The notes beneath the pieces were generated by a model, which was given only the letters and a program-made list of their open reading frames with translations, searched no databases and was not told where the DNA came from. Below, one piece after another: positions 19,733-26,984 of a stretch of 64,000 nt of DNA. The translations under genes were made by a program, and so were the position numbers. Each line of letters starts with the position of its first letter. Position 1 is the first letter of the stretch. The DNA is from Christiangramia flava JLT2011. Lineage in GTDB: Bacteria > Bacteroidota > Bacteroidia > Flavobacteriales > Flavobacteriaceae. The stretch is taken from positions 3,310,001-3,374,000 of the forward strand of contig NZ_CP016359.1 in NCBI RefSeq assembly GCF_001951155.1. Reading direction: 5' to 3'.

Positions 19733-22093
19733 ATGATTAAATATTACCTGGCCTTTTTAGGCTTTCTGGTGGGATTTTCTATCTTCCCACAACAGGTGAA
19801 AGGTATCGTTCAGGATGCCGAAACAACCAGTCCGCTTCGCGGTGCCAGTATTCGAACTACCACTGGCGAAATCTATATTACAAAAGAAAATGGCCAATTT
19901 TCCATTCCTTGCGAAACAGGATTGGAACTCCAGGTTTCTTTTGTAGGATATGAACCTATTGATCTGAAAGTATCAGATTGTTCTAAATTTCTAACTATTT
20001 CCCTTCGAACCGCTATTGATGACCTGGAGGAAGTCCAGCTTTCAGGCTTGCTTCACCGTCAACAAACGCTGGAGAAACCGGTCTCTGTGGTCCATGTGGA
20101 AAAATATGAACTGGAACGCGGTACTGGCATCTTCCTGGATGATGCCATCAATACGAATGTTCCCGGCGTCACAATGAACCGTCGCGGGGTTTCCTCGGGC
20201 CAACAATTCAATATTCGCGGTTATGGAAACGGAATTGGTTTCCGTGGAGCGACCAACAATTTCGATGGGCAGGGATACAAAGTCTACTACAACAATATCC
20301 CGATCACCGATGCCGAAGGAGTCACCTTGATGGATGATATCGATTTTGCAAGCCTTGGACAGGTAGACGTGGTAAAAGGTCCCGCTGGAAGTTTGTACGG
20401 TTTTGCTATTGCCGGGGCGATTAACCTGGAAACAGTAAAACCCCAGCCTAATATTACCGCGCTGAAACAAAATGTGACCATTGGTAATTATGGCCTGGCT
20501 CGCTTTACCACACAATTTCAACATGGGACAGATCGTACGGGATTACTGGTAAATTATGGTCACCAGACTTCAGATGGTTATATGAGTCATAATGCTTCAC
20601 AAAAAGACTACGTCAATGCTATTTTTGATTTCAGACCCAATGACGATCAGATTATCAGCACCTATTTCGGCTACAGCAATAGCTATGATGAGCGAGGCGG
20701 GGAGTTGACCATCGAGCAGTATCAAAATCAGGATTACAGTGGAAATGCCCGCTACATCAAGAATAATGCACATAGCGAGGTGACGGCTTTTCGTGCCGGG
20801 CTCAGCCATTCCTACCAGTTCAATTCCTGGTTGCAGAATGCCACTACTGTTTTTGGCTCCGGAAGGAGTACCAACGCCAGTTCAGCAGGTGGATGGACCG
20901 ATAAGGATCCTATTAATTACGGAATACGTTCCGCGTTTGACTTCCATTTTGATGTTGCTGAAACCATTTCCTTAAACGGTATCGCCGGTCTGGAATTTCA
21001 GCAGCAGCATGCTAATAGTTTGAGCTACCGGATGGTTGAAGATCCGGAGAATCCTGAAGGTTACAATATCACTGGCGCCATTCGCAGCAACCAGGCTATT
21101 CAGTCAAAAACCAATACACTGTTTACGCAATGGACGCTGGCTTTTCCTGAAGATCTTTCTCTTACGGCAGGAATCAGTACCAGCAATCGCAGTATTGACA
21201 CCGAAGATCGCCTCTACGATCCTGAAAGTGATCTAAACCGCGATGTACATGCTCGATATGAGGGGCTTGTTGCTCCACATATTGCGATAAATAAGGTCTT
21301 CAGTGAGCAATTTTCGGTATATGCTTCTTATAGCAAAGCCTACAATACCCCGGTTTCCGGAAATATTGTGATTGCTACTACCGGCGAACTGAACGAGGGG
21401 CTCCAACCCGAAGTTGGTAAACAGTTTGAGGTTGGCTCCAAGGGAAATCTTTTTCAGGATCGATTGTTTTATGAGTTAGCAGTTTTCCAGGCGAAGTTCC
21501 AGGATAAATTCACATCTGTTGCGGTCCCGGCGGGCGATGGCACTACGGCCTATACATATGTGGCGAACGGAGGAGAACTCGATAATAAAGGAGTGGAAAT
21601 GCTGCTGAAATTCAATGCCTACCGTGCCGAGACGGGCTTTTTCAGCAATATTGATATTTTCACCAACATGACCTATTCAGATTTTGAATATGGGAACTAT
21701 CGCTACCAGTCGCTTGATGGTGATGGGCAGCCTGTAACCGCTGATTACAGCGGAAATATGGTCGCCGGAGTAGCTCCATGGGTGGTCAACGCCGGAATTG
21801 ATTTTCAAAGCAACTATGGCTTCTACGGAAATCTAACCTATAATTATCGCGATGCCGTGGCATTTACATCAGATGGGGAAAATGTAGCCGATCCTTACAA
21901 CCTGCTGAATGCGAAAATAGGCTACCGCACTGATTTTGGGAAATTTCAGCTGGATGCCTACGTGGGAGCGAATAACCTGACGGGCACCCAGTATTATTAC
22001 ATGCTTTTTCTGAATCAGTTAGATGATGCTTATATTCCTGCACCATTAGATACGGTGCTTTACGGAGGAGTAAGTCTTAATTACCAGTTCTAA
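19733..22093 (+). CDS. TonB-dependent outer-membrane receptor
   Basis: Active outer-membrane importer, probably for an iron chelate or similar ligand; substrate not determinable. 786 residues: signal peptide 1-20, carboxypeptidase-regulatory-like (CarbopepD_reg) domain at about 22-97 (VKGIVQDAETTSPLRGASI), plug domain from about 115 with VDVVKGPAGSLYGFAIAGAINL, then the 22-strand barrel ending with a terminal Phe (VSLNYQF), as needed for BAM recognition. No SusD partner follows, so it is not a glycan (SusCD) system. Last chromosomal gene before the island. Confidence 0.93.
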   Translation: MIKYYLAFLGFLVGFSIFPQQVKGIVQDAETTSPLRGASIRTTTGEIYITKENGQFSIPCETGLELQVSFVGYEPIDLKVSDCSKFLTISLRTAIDDLEEVQLSGLLHRQQTLEKPVSVVHVEKYELERGTGIFLDDAINTNVPGVTMNRRGVSSGQQFNIRGYGNGIGFRGATNNFDGQGYKVYYNNIPITDAEGVTLMDDIDFASLGQVDVVKGPAGSLYGFAIAGAINLETVKPQPNITALKQNVTIGNYGLARFTTQFQHGTDRTGLLVNYGHQTSDGYMSHNASQKDYVNAIFDFRPNDDQIISTYFGYSNSYDERGGELTIEQYQNQDYSGNARYIKNNAHSEVTAFRAGLSHSYQFNSWLQNATTVFGSGRSTNASSAGGWTDKDPINYGIRSAFDFHFDVAETISLNGIAGLEFQQQHANSLSYRMVEDPENPEGYNITGAIRSNQAIQSKTNTLFTQWTLAFPEDLSLTAGISTSNRSIDTEDRLYDPESDLNRDVHARYEGLVAPHIAINKVFSEQFSVYASYSKAYNTPVSGNIVIATTGELNEGLQPEVGKQFEVGSKGNLFQDRLFYELAVFQAKFQDKFTSVAVPAGDGTTAYTYVANGGELDNKGVEMLLKFNAYRAETGFFSNIDIFTNMTYSDFEYGNYRYQSLDGDGQPVTADYSGNMVAGVAPWVVNAGIDFQSNYGFYGNLTYNYRDAVAFTSDGENVADPYNLLNAKIGYRTDFGKFQLDAYVGANNLTGTQYYYMLFLNQLDDAYIPAPLDTVLYGGVSLNYQF

Positions 22094-22101
22094 TAAACTA
22101 T

Positions 22102-22130
22102 AAAGCCGGAATGTGTATTCCGGCTTTTTA
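22102..22130 (+). terminator. Terminator of the TonB receptor gene
   Basis: Perfect 11-base stem AAAGCCGGAAT-GTGT-ATTCCGGCTTT followed by T residues. Confidence 0.9.
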
Positions 22131-22171
22131 TGCTTTTCATAGACTTATTGAGAAGTAATTATATGTTAAAA

Positions 22172-22204
22172 AATAAAAGCCGAAGTGAAAACTTCGGCTT
22201 TTTA
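22172..22204 (-). terminator. Original terminator of the disrupted tRNA gene
   Basis: Perfect 11-base stem AAAGCCGAAGT-GAAA-ACTTCGGCTTT; read on the minus strand it sits directly after the tRNA 3' end and ends in a T-run. It stayed on the chromosome side when the island integrated. Confidence 0.75.
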
Positions 22205-22209
22205 ATTCC

Positions 22210-22253
22210 TGTAGCGAGACCGAGATTTGAACTCGGGACCTCCGGGTTATGAA
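22210..22253 (-). other. Displaced tRNA 3' half (CAU anticodon) = left attachment site (attL) of the island
   Basis: On the minus strand, bases 22253 to 22210 read as an anticodon loop TTCATAA, the 3' anticodon stem CCCGG, variable loop, a proper T-arm (CCGAG-loop-CTCGG), the 3' acceptor strand TCTCGCT and the discriminator. The 5' half is missing: the bases 5' of the anticodon loop cannot pair with CCCGG. This is the scar left when a tyrosine recombinase integrates into a tRNA 3' end; the intact tRNA-Met (or CAU tRNA-Ile) should lie at the other end of the element, outside this window. Confidence 0.85.
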
Positions 22254-22357
22254 AATATTCTGCTAGAAGTCAAATCTATCTAAAACACCTGAAAATCAAT
22301 TAGTTAATGTTGTTTTGATAAATTTTGATATTATATAATATGGCCTAAAATCAACCG

Positions 22358-22390
22358 ATTCTGTACTTATTCTGTACTTATTCTGTACTA
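22358..22390 (+). repeat. Three tandem 11-bp repeats upstream of the integrase
   Basis: ATTCTGTACTT occurs at 22358-22368 and 22369-22379, followed by ATTCTGTACTA at 22380-22390. One helical turn per repeat, between attL and the integrase start, suggests arm-type integrase or excisionase binding sites, or integrase autoregulation. Confidence 0.8.
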
Positions 22391-22438
22391 GTTTTTAGGT
22401 GTAAATTATTATATTACAGGGTTTTAAATCCTAACTGT

Positions 22439-23770
22439 ATGGCAAATTTAAAGATTGTTTTGAGGAAAAACATGAAAAAGAAGGATGGAAGGATACCTCT
22501 GGCCTTAAGAATTAGCGAAAATTATAAAACGAATTATGTTTGGCTGGGACATTCTGTATTTGAAAAAGATTGGGATAACGTTGCTTGTAAGGTTAAAAAG
22601 ACTCATCCAAACTTTAAGCAGTTAAATAACTTTTTGATGAAAAGGATGATTGAAGTCAATGATATCTATTTCAATGCAGAGAAAAAAATTACGCCAAGGC
22701 AAATAAAACAAAAATTAAAAGGGCCAGATGGCTCTAAATCTTTCTTTACTGTTGCCACTGAACATATTCAAAGTAAATATGACACGGGAGTTTTTTCAGT
22801 TGCTAAAGCGCAGTTATCAATACTATATAATATTGAAGAATTTATACAACTAAAGAATTCGAGAAGTAAGGCAAAAATCATCCAAGAAATTAAACAAAGA
22901 CGGTTAAAGCGAGTGAGCGAGGCAAGAAGATCTAAATATCACTGGATGGATGGCGTTGCATATTTTAAAAAAAATGATAACCTAAGATTCAGGGATATTG
23001 ACGAATCTTTTATTAGAAAATATAAGACATTTTGTTCTTCTTACCTGAATCATAAACCAAGGACAATAACCAATCAGCTTATTTTCATTAGAACTCTTTA
23101 TAATATTGCAATTAAAGAAGGAGTAATTGCCCAGAAATATTATCCTTTTGCTGGTGAGAAAGAGAAAATTAGAATATCCTCAGGTAATAAAATTGGATTG
23201 AATGTAGAAGAAATTGAGAAGATAGAATCACTCGAATTAGAGAAGTACTCAACTATATGGCATACTCACAACATATGGTTGTTTTCTTTTTATTTTGCCG
23301 GGATGCGAATCTCAGATGTAATTAAATTAAAATGGTCTGATTTCAAGGATAAACGTTTATACTATGTCATGGAAAAAAATGGTAAACCTCTAAGTTTAAA
23401 AATTCCTGATAAAGCTAGGATTATAATTGATTACTATCGCCCAGATAAGAAATTCAATAATGGATATTTATTCCCTTTTTTACGGGAAGTAGATCAAACT
23501 CAAGCCGAACAAATTTATACACGGACAAAGAGTACCACTAAACTTCTCAATAAATATTTAAAAAGAATAGCTAAACTCTGTGGCATTGATAAAACATTAT
23601 CGAATCATATAGCCCGTCATAGCTTTGGAAATATTGCAGGTGATAGAATTCACCCTTTAATGCTGCAAAAATTATATAGACATAGTGATTTAAAAACCAC
23701 TTTAAATTATCAGGCAAATTTTATTCATCGTGATGCTGATGAAGCTCTGGATAGTGTTATTAACTTTTAA
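22439..23770 (+). CDS. Tyrosine recombinase (phage-type integrase) of the island
   Basis: Site-specific recombinase that inserts and excises the element at the tRNA. 443 residues. Seen: N-terminal Arm/SAM-like DNA-binding part (residues about 1-240) typical of Bacteroidota conjugative-transposon integrases, then the catalytic domain with Arg290 (AGMRISD), His390-x-x-Arg393 (HIARHSFG), His415 (YRHSD) and the nucleophile Tyr424. All catalytic residues are intact, so it is likely active. It reads away from attL. A decayed copy of its last ~50 codons lies at 26.68-26.83 kb. Confidence 0.94.
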   Translation: MANLKIVLRKNMKKKDGRIPLALRISENYKTNYVWLGHSVFEKDWDNVACKVKKTHPNFKQLNNFLMKRMIEVNDIYFNAEKKITPRQIKQKLKGPDGSKSFFTVATEHIQSKYDTGVFSVAKAQLSILYNIEEFIQLKNSRSKAKIIQEIKQRRLKRVSEARRSKYHWMDGVAYFKKNDNLRFRDIDESFIRKYKTFCSSYLNHKPRTITNQLIFIRTLYNIAIKEGVIAQKYYPFAGEKEKIRISSGNKIGLNVEEIEKIESLELEKYSTIWHTHNIWLFSFYFAGMRISDVIKLKWSDFKDKRLYYVMEKNGKPLSLKIPDKARIIIDYYRPDKKFNNGYLFPFLREVDQTQAEQIYTRTKSTTKLLNKYLKRIAKLCGIDKTLSNHIARHSFGNIAGDRIHPLMLQKLYRHSDLKTTLNYQANFIHRDADEALDSVINF

Positions 23771-24020
23771 TTTGAGATTATCTTTCTTAAGTTTAATCTT
23801 ATGATAATCCTTACATTATGTAATCTTTACTTGATTTCTTATATAAAATCTAAGCTTTAATTTTGACACCGGATATTTTTCACCATCATTTAAAAATTTT
23901 AATATCCTGAATAGAATGGCTCGATACGGCATGAACTTAGACCAAATTTTATTTAGTTCTCTATCAAAATAATTGAATGCCTTAATTTTTCGGCCTTTTT
24001 AACTAACCAAAAATACCTAT

Positions 24021-25028
24021 ATGGAAATTTATCTAATTATCGGAATAATCCTGTATGTCGCCATAGTTCTGGATATTCTGCAAACCACTTTATCCATGCA
24101 GGGCGGGGGTTGGCTTACCAGCCGTTTTTCACATTTTTTCTGGAAGTTTTTATTGCTGATTTCTGGCAGGAACGGTAATTCTAAATTGCTGGCCCATGCG
24201 GGTTATTTTCTACTAATTTCTATTGTGCTAATCTGGGTATTCTTTTTATGGGCGAGCATGGTTTTTATACTTTATTCTTCTCCTGGCTCTATTATAGATA
24301 GTACCACAAAAATTCCGGCCGGTTTCTGGCAAATTACGTATTATAGTGGATTTACGGTTTCAACTTTAGGAATGGGGGATTATGTAGCCTCCACCGATCT
24401 TTGGAGGGTACTTACCACGATATATTCCTTTACAGGGCTTATTCTCCTCACCATGTCTGTCACCTATTTTATTCCGGTCCTTTCAGCAGTCATAGACCAG
24501 CGTAAACTTGGCATAAGTTTAAGTACACTGGGAAGCAGTCCCGAAGAAATTGTAATGAGTGCCTGGAATGGTGAAAATTTCGATCGGCTAACAGGTAAAA
24601 TTGATGAAATTTCAGACTCCATAATCAAATATAGCCAGCAACACCGGGCTTACCCGGTAATTCACTATTTTCATAATAATAAAGGGAAAAATGCGATTAT
24701 TCTGCAACTGGCAAGGCTTTATGAAGCTTTGTTGATTATTTCAGATCAAATTAAAGAGGAATTCAGACCTGATTCTAAAGACATAAAACCACTAATAGTA
24801 GCTTATGATAATTATTTTGAAGTAATCGCCGAGGTAACCCACATGAGGCTCTTACCTTCGGGCCCTCCGGCTTCAACTACTCATAGGCTTTTAGAAAAGG
24901 AACTTATACTGGAGAATTTTGATACGGATGGGTTTTCAGCAAAGGTGAGCAAAAATCGTCTATTTTTCAAAACTTTAGTGCGTCAGGAAGGATGGAATTG
25001 GGAACATGTAGACACAAAATATTCTTAA
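24021..25028 (+). CDS. Two-helix potassium channel-like protein
   Basis: Putative K+ channel. 335 residues: N-terminal membrane helix (1-25), another near 58-85, pore loop and selectivity filter STLGMGD at residues 114-120 (a variant of TVGYGD), an inner helix near 132-155, then a cytosolic domain of about 180 residues that is not an obvious RCK domain. Stands alone on the plus strand between the integrase and the copper-binding protein; no regulator or antiporter accompanies it. Confidence 0.75.
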   Translation: MEIYLIIGIILYVAIVLDILQTTLSMQGGGWLTSRFSHFFWKFLLLISGRNGNSKLLAHAGYFLLISIVLIWVFFLWASMVFILYSSPGSIIDSTTKIPAGFWQITYYSGFTVSTLGMGDYVASTDLWRVLTTIYSFTGLILLTMSVTYFIPVLSAVIDQRKLGISLSTLGSSPEEIVMSAWNGENFDRLTGKIDEISDSIIKYSQQHRAYPVIHYFHNNKGKNAIILQLARLYEALLIISDQIKEEFRPDSKDIKPLIVAYDNYFEVIAEVTHMRLLPSGPPASTTHRLLEKELILENFDTDGFSAKVSKNRLFFKTLVRQEGWNWEHVDTKYS

Positions 25029-25142
25029 TTATTTTACATCTAAGTTAAAATAATTTAAAACAGAAAGACCTTAGCATAATTTTAAAAGTAATTTTTAATG
25101 TGCATGCTTAATTTTATGTAGAATCAAAAAATTTAATAAATT

Positions 25143-25463
25143 ATGAGAAATGAAAAACTAATTAAAGCCCTTGGAAATTGTATTAACCATTGTAATTTTT
25201 GTGCAGATGCCTGTCTTGATGAAGATGATGTAAAGATGATGGTAGATTGTATTCGTATAGACCATGTTTGTGCTGAAGCCTGTTCTGCCTTAAGTCAAAT
25301 TTTAGCAACCAGTTATAAAGATGTACAGGGGTTAGTTGATTATTGCAAAAAAGTATGCGAAAAATGTGCTCAGGAATGTGATAAACATGATGCACAGCAC
25401 TGTAAGGATTGTGCGAAAGCATGTCGCGAATGTGCAGAAGCTTGTGCTACTTTTAAAGCTTAA
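25143..25463 (+). CDS. Four-helix bundle copper-binding protein (DUF326/Csp-like)
   Basis: Cytosolic or exported copper-storage-like protein: members of the Csp/DUF326 family bind many Cu(I) ions through cysteines lining a four-helix bundle. 106 residues with 16 cysteines, mostly as CxxC, CxxxC and CxxxxxxC spacing (for example NCINHCNFCADAC). No signal peptide, suggesting a cytosolic store. Very close in sequence to the minus-strand gene at 34.39-34.71 kb, with the same cysteine pattern. Followed by a strong terminator. Confidence 0.88.
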   Translation: MRNEKLIKALGNCINHCNFCADACLDEDDVKMMVDCIRIDHVCAEACSALSQILATSYKDVQGLVDYCKKVCEKCAQECDKHDAQHCKDCAKACRECAEACATFKA

Positions 25464-25484
25464 AGATTTAAATCAAGTTTTGTT

Positions 25485-25514
25485 AAAAACCCGGCCACGT
25501 CCGGGTTTTTTTGA
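25485..25514 (+). terminator. Terminator of the four-helix copper protein gene
   Basis: AAAACCCGG-ccacgt-CCGGGTTTTTTT, a nine-base stem and a T7 run. Confidence 0.85.
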
Positions 25515-25637
25515 AAAAATTTGGAAGGTGACAGTGAAGTTGGTGTGACGATCCTGATGTGAAGCATATGAATTTAAATCCCATAAAAGAGATAGGGTAG
25601 ATGGACGAAGTATAAAATTTATAGTATAATATAAGGC

Positions 25638-26402
25638 ATGGACAAACCGGCAATTCAGGCAAATAAAGAAGTTATTGTTGTGAGTGGAAGCAGTGGGCTA
25701 ACCATATTAACGAACTTGCTAAAAAGTATCTTGTCGTAGGGCTGGATAATGTGGGTTATCCCTTTCCTCCACCCACGGCAGAATGTGTATGTATAGACTT
25801 CACCTCAGATACCAGTATAAAAAATGCCTTTGAACGAGTACGTTTTGCCTATGGAAATAGAATTGCCTCTGTGGTGCATCTTGCGGCTTATTATGATTTT
25901 TCAGGAGAATCCAGCCCTCTTTATCAAAAAATTACTGTGGAAGGCACCGAAAGGCTTCTGAAAGAATTACAGGATTTTGAAGTGGAGCAGTCTGGGTAAA
26001 AACAAGGTTTATCCAAAAACCTATGCCTGTGGGAAAAATATACCAGCCGGAAGTTGCGGCCAGGGCCATTGTAGAAGTCGAAAAACAGTAGATCGGCTAA
26101 GGATGGTAGGATACCCTACGATTCAAACAATTTTACGAAATAAATTAGTGCCCGATTTTCTTGACCATTATATGGCAAAATACGGGATTGAGGGTCAGTT
26201 AACAAATGAGCAAGAAGATCCACACAGAAAAGATAACCTTTGGGAACCCGTACCAGGCGATCCGGGTATTTATGGCGATTTTAAGGACCGCGCGCAGGAT
26301 TATAGTACCTTTGATCAGATTTACGAACACAAAAAAGTAATAGGGGTTTTTGGTGTCCCTATGCTGGGAGTGTCAATCCTTACACGAATAATGAAATCCT
26401 AA
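25638..26402 (+). pseudogene. Chimeric pseudogene: NAD-epimerase head joined to SDR tail
   Basis: Decayed gene in several frames. Start MDKPAIQANKEVIVVSGSSGL, then a frameshift; the next frame resumes with INELAKKYLVVGLDNVGYP and continues through HLAAYYDFSGE to LLKELQDFEVEQ, all typical of an NAD-dependent epimerase. At about 25990 the sequence switches to WVKTRF.QKPMPVGKIYQPEVAARA, which matches the chromosomal SDR at 14.1-15.1 kb, and after another frameshift and stop runs to DNLWEPVPGDPGIYG and the same C-terminus. A deletion apparently fused two neighbouring genes, and point decay followed. No function expected. Confidence 0.8.
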
Positions 26403-26494
26403 ATGCTTTAAAAAGGAATTTGCAAAAATTATCTGGTCGGTTTAAAATAAAATGAAAGGTAAAGCAGAATGACACATAATTATAAAAAACTGGA

Positions 26495-26650
26495 ATTTAG
26501 CTGCAACTATTGACGGTTCCGTGCAATAGAATCCCATCAGAGGAAGATGGAGTGATTAATGCCTCCGTGAACCTTTAAACAGAGAAACTGAACAATTTTA
26601 TTTATGATCAGATTACTACGAACCTTCTAAAAAACATTAAAAAAAATAGC
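26495..26650 (+). pseudogene. Decayed heavy-metal-associated (HMA) domain fragment
   Basis: Within an otherwise gene-free stretch, one frame contains ATIDGSVQ, then (after a frameshift) EDGVINASVNL, a stop, TEKLN and YDQIT, the familiar pattern of an HMA metal-binding domain from a CopA ATPase or CopZ chaperone. The CxxC itself is lost. Remnant only; the assignment rests on pattern. Confidence 0.45.
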
Positions 26651-26675
26651 TAAAAAGAAAAAATAAAAGTCTTTC

Positions 26676-26834
26676 TAATCACACCGCCAGACATACAAGA
26701 TTGCCGGCGATTCCATTAATCCTTTAATGCTACAAATTATATAGACATAGTGATTTAAAAACCACCTTGAATTATGGGGCAATTTTATCCATAAAGAAGC
26801 AGATGATGTACTGAATAGTGTGGTGAACTTCTAA
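26676..26834 (+). pseudogene. Decayed C-terminal end of a second tyrosine recombinase
   Basis: Nucleotide-level copy of the 3' end of the 22.4-23.8 kb integrase: a shared run around ATTATATAGACATAGTGATT (the RHSD motif region) and AAAACCAC, then diverged sequence ending with NSVVNF and TAA, like NSVINF/DSVINF. Single-base deletions put it in several frames. It marks an older element end or a partial duplication. Confidence 0.85.
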
Positions 26835-26984
26835 AAAACAACATCTGCCATCTTTTTCGATTGTTAATTCATTAATTTTTACAAGTTGGAAATCTAACGC
26901 CGTATGAAAAACCTAATTTCCTTTTGGATGACGTAGAAATTCTATTTTTGAATTTACCAATGATGGAATGGACATAATTTTCCA

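Larger units (their letters stand above)
26403..26984. other. Scar region between the chimeric pseudogene and the copper block
   Basis: No intact gene. It holds the HMA fragment and the integrase tail described separately; the last 150 bases show nothing I can name, apart from being AT-rich. No terminator of usual form is visible for the minus-strand multicopper oxidase gene that ends at 26985. Confidence 0.7.
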
